Positions 22,919 to 35,494 of a DNA stretch of 64,000 nt are shown piece by piece. The stretch spans positions 310,001-374,000 of the forward strand of contig JAIWNF010000042.1 of NCBI GenBank assembly GCA_025093555.1, written 5' to 3'. This stretch comes from Circinella umbellata (taxonomy: Eukaryota; Mucoromycota; Mucoromycetes; Mucorales; Lichtheimiaceae). The notes below the pieces were generated by a model. The model ran no database searches and was not told where the DNA came from. It was given only the letters and a program-made list of their open reading frames with translations. The position numbers and the translations under genes were made by a program. The stretch's first letter is position 1. The number at the start of each line of letters is the position of its first letter.

Positions 22919-25900
22919 GGCAGTAATAGGATTAAAGATATAAAAAAAACAAGAGAAGGGAGGGGAAGGTTAAAACACACGAACAACTGGGCCTGAATTA
23001 TGATATTTTTTTTTTTGCAAGCCCCAATTTCGTGACGTAGTCCAGCAAAAAAGCTCGAATCGAATGATTTATCTTCTGTGTTTCTTCCCCGCACTTTTTT
23101 TTTTTTTTTTTTTGCTATCAACTTCAGCTGAATTCTGTTCTGTTTTGTCTATCAATGATGTCGGTACGATTACGAGAACATTGAAAAAAAAGTTACATGG
23201 TCGAGGGGTAACCATGGCAACCGTTTTTTGGTTACCGAGGCAACAAAAACAAACTATTTTTTTTTCTCGATTCTCTTGATCAGTAGAAAAATACAGTTAA
23301 ATACTTTCTTTCTCGGGTTTAACAGTAATGGATGATATGGTTTATAATTAAATATATCCACACAAAATGTGTGACTCAAGCATAATATTCAGGAACCAAA
23401 AAGAAAGGGGGTGGGGAAAGGGGGGATTCATGTTCGAACCGCTAAATTGCTTATATACGAACTTTATATTCATCCGATCAATATATGCTGAAACTTTCAA
23501 AATGATATTTTTCCAATTCTACATACCTACAAACCATTTTTAATACATTTTGTAGGCTGATGGAATAAGAATTCTTTTTTTTTATTTACGTTGGTGAAGA
23601 TAGTTTATGCAAACTCAGAAACATGGATTGGCAATGCTCACCTAATAATAGCCGCACCACGCATATATCTTCAATACAAGTGAAGTATGGTTTTGAGTCT
23701 CAAAAAAAAAAGTATCATTTATTTACCTTGGAAAGTTCTATGCAATGAATGAAAACTGTCTCTAACGTACCATCTTAAAAACTACAAGATAATCTGATTT
23801 GCATATAAAAAATGAGAAAAAAAAAATGGATTTTATTATCTAAGTGAACTTCAGAAAACTATGCCGCTATGTTTTTTTCAAATTTAGCAATGTTGTTTTG
23901 ACAGCGCCACGATTATGTACGGATTATATGTTGCCAGGTTTTGATCCAAAGGTTATTGTTTACGTATTACTCTGTTTTCATTTGTTGAAATGATTACAGG
24001 TAATACGATCGTGCTATTGATGCAAGCATTTTAGGAAGATAGACGCAAGAAAGACTTCAACATTATTCATCGCAAACAAAAAAAAAACATTTGAAATTGC
24101 CCTCCCAATCATGCAGCTCATGATTATCTTCAATGAGTGTCCAAACAGCATCATAAGAAAAATATAAAACATAAATTGAACGACGCTTCCAACAATAATG
24201 AAATCAATCCAGATCAACTTGGAGCCACATTTCTACGTTGAAGAAGAAAACAGAAGGGCAGGGGATATGAGATATTCGAGTATTTGGAAAAAGCCTGATC
24301 ACTACTATACTGATCGAATGCTGATGAATCAATTTAAAGAAACGACATTTTACAATAATCATGTGGCTCGAAAGGTTATAGTAGAATCAATTGACAAGGG
24401 ATTCGATTTGTAATTTTTTAATAGTGAGTAGAGGTTCGAATATTTTAAAGACCAATGATCCACTTGGATTTACTATATTGCCTATGGTTATGAAGATTTT
24501 ATTTAGCAAACATCTTCTTGGTGACGTCTAACTTATGGTTTTTTCTAAAATTGCGTAAAGCTCATGACAAAGGAAAATGAAATTGTATGTCTGCTCTTTT
24601 ACATAGAGTTTCTTCCCTTCAAGAACAAAACTGGACGGAGGATGAGTCGTTTGCATATTGTTCAGTTCGTCTTATTACGAAACTGATACCACAAAGTTTA
24701 CTGTAATAGCATCATTATAAAATATGTGTAAATTATATTCTTGGACTTCAACTTTTTTTAAGATCCTTTATATATTAAACATATATACAATAATAATATA
24801 CAATTTATAAAGATTTATGTAAATACACAACTGTCGACCATATAATATATATTCACTCAATCACAAATCCTAGGAGAAGAAAAAGACACAAGAAGATAAA
24901 TTAGAAAAGTGTTGTGCAACTTGAAAAAAAAACAAAGCTTAAAAGTATACCCTTATAACATAGTTTCTGTTCACATCACGGTCATATCTTTTTCGAGTAT
25001 CTTTTCTATTAACTTTATCCTGATTTTGTTGCTTTTGTTGCTGATCAGACTACACTAGGCTTATAAGCAACAATGCGATACTTTTTCTTTGAGTATTGTT
25101 GATTACAAAAAAATAGCAATATAGAATAAGCAATAAAAGGACCGAGTTGATGGGAGGGTATGCTTTGTTGTAAAATATTCATTAAGATTCCGTGAGGATA
25201 CTGTATGTATATACATTTAAGTCTGCGAATAGCCACAAACACATAGATATATCAATTGGCTTCTACGAATATTATTGGTAACATATACGTACGTACAACT
25301 CAATAAATAATTGTATTGAGATGCCTAACTTTGTGATGTAATTAGGTTTGGGGTTGAGATTTCCATTTGAATAGTACCTAACAAAAGTATAAATTAGCTT
25401 TGGATAAATTCAATAGTTGGTATTGATAAAACAGATTATTTGTTTTTACCTGTAATATTCTTATCGATATCACTGGTAATATCAATAATCATACCAATGA
25501 AAGAACCATCAACAAAACACAATAGCATACAATACAGGATGCATAAAATATGTATTATGTGTTCCTAATAATTTCATCCCTGGTACCAATAGAAGCGAGC
25601 ATCAGCATGAAAGTTTACGATATTACAAATCAATACAAAATTATTCTCATTAATTCCCAAATTGATATAAAATTATTCTAAAAATGTATTTTATCTACAT
25701 TACAGTGAGCTCTTTCTTCCTCGAAACACGGAGAAAAGTATTCATTTTAGCCGCTTGGAAGCATATGGTAGGAATTGAGTGAGCCCAAATGTACTACATG
25801 AATTATTAGCTTAATGAAGTAGGTAAATGAGCCTATACTACACTGGTTTCGAACCAAATACTTTTTATTCTAAATCCTTTTTTTTTCGTGTATATGTTCA

Positions 25901-26631
25901 AATCAATGGTATAGATAGAATTTAGATTGTTATGAAGAAAAAAAAATATATTAGGAAACAATACTTGATTGTCATCATTCTTTTCCTACTAAAAAACATC
26001 ATGTCGCATACAAGCATATTAATAATCATCAAACAGAATATTATATTACGTAAATACTAGTAAGACTAAAAAGGAGAGGATAGATACTACTAAATACAGC
26101 TTATTTTTGAGGGTGCGCGCATTGGTTGCCATGTCATGCTAGGTAATAAAATTCATTAGAGAAAAAAAAAGCATCTACTTGTCTCTTTCAAACATGATAA
26201 TGTCATTTATATAGCGGGCATATTATGCAACCGAAAGAGAAGGTTTTTCTAAAGTTTATTTATCCGAAACCACGGAAAAACTTTATATACAAAAATATAT
26301 GCATCCCTTTTGTACAACAAGTATATCCCAAAAAAAAACTACATGCTTCTATTACAAAACAACGATAAACAATTGCGTGCGCGTGAGAATACCTCTATTG
26401 TCTTTTATCTGATGACTTTAACCTTCTTCATCTAGTTACTCTATAGCCTTTAAAAGTTTTTTTTTTTTTTTTCATCATGATCCCCGCAGTAATACACATA
26501 TATAAACCCTCATTTTTTTTTCTTTTTCCACACCACCCGTAGTTTGTAATACCTATTTATTTTCTTATCTTTCTCTTTTATAACCAAAAAATAACAATAA
26601 CAACAATAATAATAATAATAACCTGTTTACA
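22919..26631. other. Gene-poor interval with COX5 upstream region
   Basis: 3.7 kb between divergent genes. The COX5-proximal part holds the X-box pair (23,208-23,244). A 71-codon frame at 24,198-24,413 has no recognisable domain, and nearby open scraps (24,000-24,700) could be a decayed gene. The last 170 bp (CT-rich DNA, then AATAAC repeats) is the leader of the aminotransferase. Confidence 0.5.
23208..23244. promoter_or_regulatory. Pair of RFX-type X-boxes upstream of COX5
   Basis: GTAACCATGGCAAC (23,208-23,221) fits the palindromic RFX X-box consensus (GTNRCC..GGYAAC). A second, weaker copy GTTACCGAGGCAAC lies at 23,231-23,244, 23 bp on, about two helical turns. They are 290-326 bp upstream of the COX5 ATG. 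RFX proteins (Crt1, Sak1) exist in fungi. Regulation of COX5 by them is inference. Confidence 0.55.
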
Positions 26632-28387
26632 ATGAGTTTTCATGAAGGCTATGTTTCTGATCGCGTCATTGCGTCAAAAAATAATTATAATCCCATGAGA
26701 GACACATTCAATGCTACAGCCGATCTCATTTTTAATCCAGACGCAGACATTTTAAATATTGGTATTGCTCAAAATGATCTTATGAACGATATTCTTAAAG
26801 AAAAGGTTTTTTTTTCTTTCTTTTTTTTTTGGGAGGGGGGAGGGTTATTTATGCATAACTAATTATCCTATAACTATAAATGGGTGAAATATAGGTTTCT
26901 GCATCCCTTTCATTTGATCCTACTAAGGTAAGCGGAAGGAATAATCATAATCGAGACAACCTTTTGTTTCGCTAAAAAATAAATAAACTGTAAATTTGAT
27001 ACAGGATTTTGGATATGGTGATCCACATGGTTCTAGAAAATTACGTGGATTAGTAGCTGAACTTATGAATCGTAATTTTAAACCCAAAATACCATTAAGT
27101 GTGGATCATATATTGACAACAACAGGTGCTGGTGCAGCTGTATTTTTCCTTACATTGGGTATCACGAATCCAGGCGATAGTGTCTTGGTCATAAGTCCGT
27201 ATTATGGTAACTTTGATTCCGATGTATGTACCGGTACTCAAGTCGATAATATTTTATTTTATCCATCAGCTACAGAGGATGGTGACATTACCATTGATTT
27301 CAATGAATTGGAAGCAACTTTTGAAAATGCAAAAGTAAAAGATAATAAAACCATTAAAGCTGTTTTGATTACAAATCCACATAATCCACTTGGCAAGTAA
27401 GTTTTTGATTTCTCCCTATTTAGTAATGCGCACAGACATACTATTTTGAAAGAAAGGGGGGGCGTGTGTGTGTGTGTGGGAGAAAATGACCAGATACTTA
27501 TTATTCCATGACCCACTTTATATTTTTCTTTAAAAAAAAGATGCTTTTCAAAAGACTCATTAGAAACAGTGTTAAAGTTTGCATCGAAACATACTTTACA
27601 TGTTGTTTCTGATGAAGTGTATGGTTTATCAACTTATTCTCATATTTTGGATGAAAAGCGAGAAGATCCATTTATTTCATTATTGAGTTTGGAGAGTGTG
27701 GATCAATTGATTGATCCAAGTTTGGTTCATATTATTTATGGATTTTCAAAAGATTTTTGTTTAAATGGATTTCGTGTTGGTTTCATTATTGATCAACATA
27801 ATGAACTATTACGACAGTATCTCAAGTCATCAGCGTAAGTCATCTTTCAATTGTAATATTTTATGTTTTGATAACTTATAAAACTGGATGGGTGTATCTA
27901 TTTGTATATTTAGTTTGTTTAGTTATATTTCATCTATTATGGATCGTTTACTACGTAATATGCTAGAAGATACAGAATGGGTTGACAGGTAAATTTGGTA
28001 TTCAATGATAATAAAAAAAACAGAGAGAGCTGTTGTAACCATGATACTAAATCAAATATAAAATATAGTTTTTTTACGATCAACCGACGACGTATTGCAG
28101 ATGCTTATACTTTTGCAACCAATTTACTTGAGAAAAATGGAATCAATTATATTCCTTCTGAAGCTGGACACTTTTTAATGATAGACGTAACTTCTCATCC
28201 TAAAATCAATAGTTTGGAGGATGAAAAAGCTCTTTTTGTTGCTCTTTTGAAAGAAGATGTATATCTTGCTCCTGGTCATATCTTTCATACACGTAAACCC
28301 GGGTACTTCCGATTAACATTTACCCTGGATCGTCAAAAAATAGAAACTGGCATAAACAAGTTCATTAAAGCCCTAGAACAAATTTAA
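26632..28387 (+). CDS. PLP-dependent aminotransferase, class I/II, ACC-synthase-like
   Basis: Six exons: 26632-26805, 26895-26927, 27005-27396, 27541-27834, 27914-27988 and 28069-28387. Total 428 residues. Class I/II fold signatures are NIGIAQNDLMNDIL (ACS-like N-terminus), FGYGDPHGSRKLR, a TNPHNPLGK turn, SDEVYG (Asp224/Tyr227, cofactor contacts) and the PLP-binding Lys at about 270 in YGFSKDFCLNGFRVG. The C-terminal domain ends GYFRLTFTLD, containing the carboxylate-binding Arg. This arrangement resembles 1-aminocyclopropane-1-carboxylate synthase and its fungal relatives, many of which are plain aminotransferases or C-S lyases, so the substrate is open. The first donor (GTTTTT) is weak, but it is the only one that keeps the ACS-type join KEK-VSASLSFDP. 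No targeting signal is seen. Confidence 0.88.
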
Positions 28388-30331
28388 AGAGAAATATCAT
28401 TTCCTCTATTGTTACTATTATAATAAATCATATTCTTGGGTACTAAATACTTTATTCAATATCTGATTCTGAAATTAAATCAATGAAGAGAAAGGGGGGG
28501 GGTTGCGTTATAAATGTAAAGAAAAGAACATGTAAAGTCTAGAACGAAAAGGTGGGGGACCCTTGTTTTTTTTTTTCATAACTGGGTTGTAGTATTTTAG
28601 TTTCTATTTTTTTTTTTTTTTTTAGAAACGACCTTTTTTTATTTTAGTTCATTGATTCTAATTGTGTGTTTTATTTTCTGTATAAAACTAGCATAATATA
28701 TAGTATATTTATTAATCTAATTATATATGTATATACATATATATAAAAGACATGTTTTACAAAAAGGCTTATGTATCATAAAGAGTAAAAAAAAAAAAAA
28801 CAAATAGTTAAATGTGTGAAATGAAACACTGTACAAATTGCTATAGTGATAAAAATCCAAAAATGGGATGTTGTTGGCATGGTTGCACCATCTTGATCTT
28901 TTTTCGTACAAAAGAAATATTTAGCCTCTTCAAATCAAAAAAAAAAATTCACGCTTTATAACGAACAACCTATTATTATTTTGTGAACCCCATAATTACG
29001 CTTTTTTTTTTTAATTCTGTTCAGGGCAACACAACATATATTTATGTATACATAAAAACAATAAAAACAAAGGAATCATATTGGCACATTAAAGATTCAG
29101 TTTAATCGAATTATGTACGACATCAAGCATAAATAATTTCTATTTTTTTTTTTAATGAACCGCATAACGGAACAACACTTACACACTTTAGATACGGATT
29201 GATTGGACTTTTTTTTTTAACACGTGTTTTTTTTATATGCTTAAAAGGAGAGAAGAAGGGGGGGGGAGAGAGGTTGTTAAAGCCGCGGTAAAACAAAAAA
29301 GGTAGATCGGAAACATAAATAAACTAATGCACCAAGTAGGTTAAGATCTTCATGGATCAAAAAAAAAAAACAATGAATTCTGTTCTTTTATATATATATA
29401 CTAATCGACATCAAAATAGAAAAAAGAGCTTGATCCTTATTTGAAAAGAAAAAAAAAACCTATTAAGCTCCTAATTTATATATAATTTTTCTGTCAATTA
29501 AGAAATCAATATTAAAAAAACAACAACATTGAATTATGGAACTTTGGAAACAGCATGTAAAGCCGTTAAAGAAACAAAAAAAAAATTAATAAAAAAAAAT
29601 TTTGACAGATGTTGCACGAAATATTTGTAACCGGGTTTATTGAAAGCAAGAAAATGCTTTGGGTCGTTATCCTTATTTAGTTACTTATCTCCCTGGGTTC
29701 ATGGTTTTTTTTTCGGGTGCCGCCTTTTTTGTTTACTTATTGATACTCAACGTTTGTTATGCTTTCTAATAAAAAAAAAAAAGCGCGCCATGTCAAAATA
29801 AAATTTCATAGATCAACAACGATGATTATGTGGGGAAAAAGGAGAGAATCAACGAAAAGAAACAAAATAGTTTTACATGATGGCTTAATGGGGGGAGGGA
29901 ATCAAAATGACCTTTTTCCCTTTTTTTAATATCTATTGAATAAATTTGGGTAATAATAAAAAAGAATAATTGATATCAAACCAATGTTACGATAGTAATA
30001 AACTGTCGTGCTTCTTACTGCTTCATCAATAGACTCCTCTAATTATTTTTTTTTGGCACTCCCCCCATTTCAATAGTATAATTTTAGTAAAGCCGCGTGC
30101 AAGGTACGACATAACAATATATATATATCAAAATCATGTAAATTTTTGTAGGTGAAAAATTGTTAAAAGGAGGTCCTCTTTTCTTTTTCTTTTTTTTTTT
30201 TTCTCTCTTTCTCTTTCACTTTCTTTATTTACATTCATTTATATAAAGACACATCCTCTCTCTCTCTCCTCGTCTTTCAAAGTTTTATATAATTACTCTC
30301 TTTATTTTATTTTTAAATTAAAAAATCCAAG
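28388..30331. other. Intergenic, long homopolymer-rich
   Basis: No gene seen. Many A and T runs and a TATATGTATATACATATATA tract near 28,720-28,743. The right end holds a polypyrimidine tract and the leader of the acidic-protein gene. Confidence 0.6.
30174..30229 (+). promoter_or_regulatory. Polypyrimidine promoter/leader tract
   Basis: An almost unbroken C/T run about 100-160 bp before the ATG of the next gene. Similar coding-strand CT tracts precede VMA13 (about 32,219-32,276), CSL (36,591-36,706), DOCK (about 52,100-52,200) and NDE (60,691-60,751). Confidence 0.45.
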
Positions 30332-31681
30332 ATGTCTGCCACTCCCGAAAACACTGATCCCGTCGTCCAACAAAAGGAAGAGACTCAACCTCAAGTCGAA
30401 AACACTACTACTACTACTACTACCACTAATAACGACACCATCAAAGATACTACTGAACAATCAAAAGAGGATGTCAAGAAGGAAGATGATAAAGTAGAAA
30501 CAACTGAAGAATCTTCTGATAAAAAGAAAGAAGATGAAAAGTCTTCTAATGAAGAAGAACAAGAAGAAAAATCATCTGAAGAAAAGAAGGAAGGTGATGA
30601 ACAAGTTGAAGCATCAAAGGAAGAAGAAGATGAATCCAAGGATGAAAAGAAAGAACACTCTTCTGAAAATAAGCAAAATAAGCGTTTCACTTTGTTTAAG
30701 AAGGGTAAAGGTCTTGGTGGACTTTTTGCTCGTAGTAAGGTAAAAAAAAAAATATAATTCAAAAAATCACCTTATTTTTTTTTTTTTATTTGCAAAAAAT
30801 CATCTAATGCATATTTTAAAAATTAGTCACCTGAAAAGCAAAAGGTTGAAGAATCTGCTGCTCCTGCCACTGAAAATACTACTACCAATGTAGAATTACC
30901 CAAGATTGAACAATCACAACCTATTCAAGTAGATGCTGTTGTCAAGAAGGATGATGAAGAAGAAAAACCCGCCAAGAAAGAAGTAGAAGAATCTACTCCT
31001 GTTGCTGAATCATCCGAAGACGCTACTAAGAAGTCAGATGAAGAAGAAACTACTACTGAAGAACCTGTTGTTGAAGAAGAACAAAAGAAGGAAGAAGTGA
31101 CTTCTAATCAAGTAAAGCGTCAATCTTTCATTCACAAGCTTTTCGGTGGTAACAATAACAAGTCTTCCTCCAAGAAGGCTACTGAAACTAAGCCTGCTCC
31201 TGTCAAGGAAGAAGAAGAATCTAAGGAAGAAGAAGTTAAGGAAGAAGAAGTTAAGGAAGAAGAAACTCCCAAGACTGAAGAAACTCCCAAGACTGAAGAA
31301 GATGCTTCCAAGACTGAAGAAGAAAAGAAGGAAGAACCCAAGAAGGAAGAAGAACCTAAGAAATCTTCATCTCCTAAATTGGGTCGTCGTTTGACAGCCT
31401 TCTTTGGTGGTAAGAAGAATAAAAAGGCAAAGGCTGTTGAAGGTGAATCCAAGGAACCTGAAACTGTTGAAATTGTTCTTGAAGAAGAAGAACAAGAAGA
31501 AGCCAAGAAGACTCAAGAAGATGATGAAGCCAAGAAATCTTCTTCTTCTGAAGAAGTCAAGCCTGTTGAAGAAGTAAAAAAGACTGAAGAATCCAAGAAA
31601 GAAGAAGAATCTTCTGCTCAAGATGAAAAGGCTGCCGCTGTAAAGGCTGATGAACAACCTGCTGTTGTTGCTTCAGCATAA
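30332..31681 (+). CDS. Acidic Lys/Glu-rich protein with three basic-aromatic motifs
   Basis: Two exons, 30332-30739 and 30827-31681, 420 residues. Most of the chain is low-complexity Glu/Lys/Ser/Thr, probably disordered. Embedded in it are three short conserved patches: RFTLFKKGKGLGGLF (about 118-132), KRQSFIHKLFGG (about 233-244) and GRRLTAFFGGKK (about 322-333). Each combines Arg/Lys with Phe/Leu and ends in Gly-Gly. This layout, acidic linkers with repeated basic-aromatic amphipathic patches, resembles MARCKS-type phospholipid-binding effectors by analogy only. No known domain, signal or transmembrane segment. Synonymous codons are strongly biased (AAG, GAA, TCT), suggesting high expression. 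Not recognised; likely a Mucorales-specific or poorly conserved protein. Confidence 0.85.
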
Positions 31682-32330
31682 ATCCCTTCCTTTTATTAAT
31701 GCTATTTTATCCATTCATTATTATTAATATTACTACTTATTAACTTATTATTCCTTCCTTTTTTTTTTTTTTGATATAACAATACAAAAAACCTTACCTC
31801 CACCAATAACACACTCACACACTCACACTCTCACACACCATTGTTTTTTATTTTCTGCATTCAATCCTTTTTCTTACTTTTTACATTTCTTTTTTTTTTA
31901 TATTATTAATACGACGTAGAGTAATTTAATCTTTTTATATTGTTTTTATAAAACAAATTAGTATTCCAACTCAAATCACACCACCATTCCAAACTTACAG
32001 ATCAAATATACATTTCTTTCTTTCTTTTTTTTTTCTATTAAACCCAAAAAAAAAAGAATAATAAAAATATATAACTTAACAAAGTCTTTTAAGGGCCCTG
32101 GTTGTTTCGTGTATATATTTTTTTTCGTGGGGAAAGGGGGGGGATCTTTTTAAGTACTCGGTATCTTAATAAGCTTCTCCTGAAACACATAAGTTCCCTT
32201 GATTTGATACACACATAACTTTTTTTTTTTCCTCCGTTTTTTTTTTTTCTTTTTTTTCTCTCTGTATTTTTTTTTAACTCATTCTCCTAATACAACTCGT
32301 ATACGAATAAAAGAAGAAGAAGAAAAAAAA
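31682..32330. other. 3' flank and VMA13 promoter
   Basis: No gene. T-rich sequence and a CT-rich tract at about 32,219-32,276 before the VMA13 start. Confidence 0.6.
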
Positions 32331-34048
32331 ATGCTTTCTGCAGAAGCTCCTTTAGTTGACACGACTCTTACTGACAATGCAAGTAACCCCGTTGTTATAG
32401 AAACTACAACAGATACCGCGACAAGTAGTCTCATTGAGGAAGTGACACTGACTATTATTGCTCATCCTTATCTCGATGAATTAGCTGATAAAATTAGACA
32501 AGAACCTATTCCATGGCAGGTAAAAAAAAAAAAAAAAAAACTAAATTTTATTTTTTTTTAATCAAGTTGTATATCTTTTCTTATGGTTTTCAAAACTTAT
32601 TAAAAAAAAAAATGTCGGAGGTGAGTTTAGGGATATGAACGTGCTGGTATGCTTTCTGCAGACGAAGTGGCCATGATTGAACATGTTGAAAATAAATCAC
32701 CAGAAGAAATTACAAATATTATGTCCGAGGTAAAAAAAAAATACTCTAATACCTTTAGGAAAAAGAAAAACTAATATATAATATAAAAGCACGGACTCTA
32801 TTATGCCGGTATGTACCTGGATTTAATGCATAAACTTGCACGCGTTGACGCAGTTCAAAAGGTTTTGGTGATGATTCAAGATATGTTAAATGGTAAAGAA
32901 AAAAAAGTTTTTTTCTTATAAAAATAGTAGTGACCATTGTTAAATTATTATTTATTTATTAGAACATAATGAAAGAATCATGTTGTTTCATCAAGCATCT
33001 ATTAATCGTCCTGGTTATCCATTTGGACCATTTCACAAGTAAGGAATATTATTAATCAAACAAAATAGGGGGAAATGTATCATATGTTTAAAAACTAAAT
33101 AATCATTATTAAATCATAAAAAGGGCTTTGAGAATTAACGATGAATTTATTGGAATTCAATCAAGTAAATTATTAGCACTTTTAGTTTGGTAAGTTCCAA
33201 CTGGATCAATGGCTTTTTTAAAGGACCTCTTTTAACACTTTATTTTTTTTAGTTCATCTAAAAAACCAGATATTGATATTGATGATTTTTTTCAATGGAT
33301 GACATTTCAATTACAAAGTCGTAATTCAAATCTTATTGAATTAAATATTCAAATACTGGATGCTTTGTTTCATATACCCTCTTATCGTAAATCTTTTTGG
33401 AATACCCTTCATGCTATGGATACGTAAGTACTAGTGGAGGAAGAGGAGAAGGGGTTTTTTTGAAACATATAATAATATATATATATATATATATATTAGA
33501 TTTATCAACGTTTTGAAAAAGAGTCATTCAAATCCTCAAGTAATTTATGAAACTGTTTTTGCTTTATGGCTTTTAACCTTTGATGAAGAAATTGCAACCA
33601 ATTTAAACAGGTAAGAATACGATAGCATTCCTTTTTTTTTTTTGTTTAATAAATACTCATCTCTTTCTCTTTTAGAAAATATGATGTTATTTCTTCATTG
33701 GTGGAAATAGCCAAATCTGCACTTAAAGAAAAGATTATTCGTGTCGTTGTCGCTACATTCAAGGTAAATAGCAATAATAATTCATTTTTAAAGTAAAAAA
33801 AAAAAAAATATTAAATAATCCATATAGAATCTTGTAGAAAAAGCACCCAAAGCCAATTTATCCGCTATGTTAGTTGCTAAATTACTTCCATTTGCTGAAC
33901 ATTTAAGTACACGTAAATGGTCAGATCAAGAAATAATGGATGATATCAATTTAATCATTCGTGAATTACAAAATAATTTTCAAAGTCTCACGTAAGTAGT
34001 ATTTTATATATAGAGGAGGAAGCAGGGGAATTTATTATTTATACTGAC

Positions 34049-34086
<38 letters not shown>

Positions 34087-34533
34087 CATTTGAAGTTTAT
34101 GCCTCGGAATTAGAAACCGGCAAGTTGGAATGGTCTCCACCACATCAATCCGAAAATTTCTGGAAAAAAAATGCTGTTCGGTTAAATGAAAATAACCATC
34201 GATTACTAAAGTAAATATAATTTTCACACACACACACAGGTCTATATTACTTTAAAACATATCAGAATGAAAATATAGAACTCAAATATATTTATTACGT
34301 ATAATTTTAGGATGTTGGCACGTTTATTGAGTTCATCCAATCAATTTGAAATCCTTGCTATTGCTTGTCATGATTTTGGACAATATGCAAAATACAGTGG
34401 AAGTGATGGTAAAAAATATCTTCATGAATTAGGTGCCAAACAGCGTGTCATGGAATTAATGACTCACGAAGATCCAGAAGTTCGTTACCATGCATTATCA
34501 GCTACTCAAAAATATTTTGCCATGTCATCTTAA
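32331..34533 (+). CDS. VMA13: V-type proton ATPase subunit H
   Basis: Eleven exons: 32331-32519, 32631-32729, 32790-32892, 32963-33038, 33124-33189, 33253-33423, 33500-33610, 33676-33763, 33828-33991, 34085-34210 and 34311-34533. Total 471 residues, the usual size of Vma13. The chain is an all-helical ARM/HEAT solenoid. Family hallmarks include GYERAGMLSADEVAMIEH near the N-terminus, YETVFALWLLTFDEE in the middle, and the C-terminal cap LEWSPPHQSENFWKKNA, ACHDFGQYAKYSG, GAKQRVMELMTHEDPEVRYHA. Subunit H bridges stator and rotor of the V1 sector, is required for ATP hydrolysis coupling, and silences free V1. It is peripheral on vacuole and endosome membranes. Introns are short (about 60-110 nt); one ends in a (TA)n run at 34,051-34,082. 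Confidence 0.97.
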
Positions 34534-34777
34534 AAAAAACTCTCCCACAGACCCTTTTTTTTTAAAAAAAAAACCCCCCTTTCAATTTCCCCTCCAAAAT
34601 CCAAACCTGTTTTATATGTTTGGGGGGCGGGGGAGAGAAGAGGAAATGGGAAGTGGTATAAATCTTTTTTATTTCAATAATATAACTTCTTTTCTTTCTT
34701 TTTGTTTCAATATCTTTTTTTTTTTAAAGTTTATTATTATTATCGTCACCATAAAAAATAAAATAAAATTCAATAGG

Positions 34778-35494
34778 ATGTCGTCCTCATCTCTGATTCG
34801 TGAAACACAAGAGTCACTCGATAGCACTCAAGTTACACTAAATTATTTACAAAGCATTGAACAAGATGTCTTGTAATAATCTTTTATGGGCTATGTTCTA
34901 TTCTATTTTAATGAAAAAACTAAAACTAAAAACAATATATAAAAGATATCATTTTGAACAATTAACACAAGTTATCATGATTTCTACTGGTCATCTTATT
35001 CAAGCACTTGTACAAACTGATTTAGAACAAGCTGATCTACACCGTGAGTATGTTGTACAAACAAAACAAAACAAAAAAAGGAGAGGAATAGTTATATAAT
35101 CTAAACTTTATATAGTTCAACAAGTAATTCATGTTTTATCTGAACCAAAACTTAAACCAACATCATTAAGAATGAATGAATCTATTAATATTCAGTAAGT
35201 TATTAAATAATAATAATAGGTTTAAAAATGGGAGGTAATAGAACAGTTGAATGATTCCTGATTGCTTCGTATAGTAATAGTATGACTGATGTTGTTGGTG
35301 TTACCATTACAAAAACAAAAGAAGAATCAAAAGTTTTATTATGGTTGGAACACGTTCTTGATATTTATCTTGAATTGGATCAACAAGTAAAAGAAATGGA
35401 ACAACAAGTTGAATCATTACAACGTTATAAGGATGAAAATAGTGTTTGTTTAGCACGTATGGCTATTCATCAACATAATAAAAAAATAAATTGA
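34778..35494 (+). CDS. Small coiled-coil protein, unidentified
   Basis: Four exons, 34778-34872, 34946-35043, 35116-35194 and 35275-35494, joined in phase to 163 residues. The start is the first ATG of the frame (MSSSSLIRETQESLDSTQ). Helical heptads occur in SLIRETQESLDSTQVTLNYL and again in VLDIYLELDQQVKEMEQQVE (near the C-terminus), separated by LSEPKLKPTSLRMNES. Size and two-helix layout are like small subunits of kinetochore, BLOC or Mediator complexes, but no family motif lets me choose. It starts 245 bp after the VMA13 stop, same strand. Confidence 0.72.

Noticed and set aside
24198..24413. 71-codon ORF with plausible amino-acid mix
   Set aside because: No recognisable motif and no flanking exons could be joined; kept only as a possible relic in the interval description.
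25830..25870. TGGTTCGAAACCA on the minus strand, resembling a tRNA T-arm
   Set aside because: T-stem does not extend to five pairs and no acceptor stem, D-arm or A-box is found at the right spacing.
29650..29680. AAATGCTTTGGGT..TTATCC shared with about 10,350
   Set aside because: Only about 20 similar bases in two places; too short and AT-rich to call a dispersed repeat.
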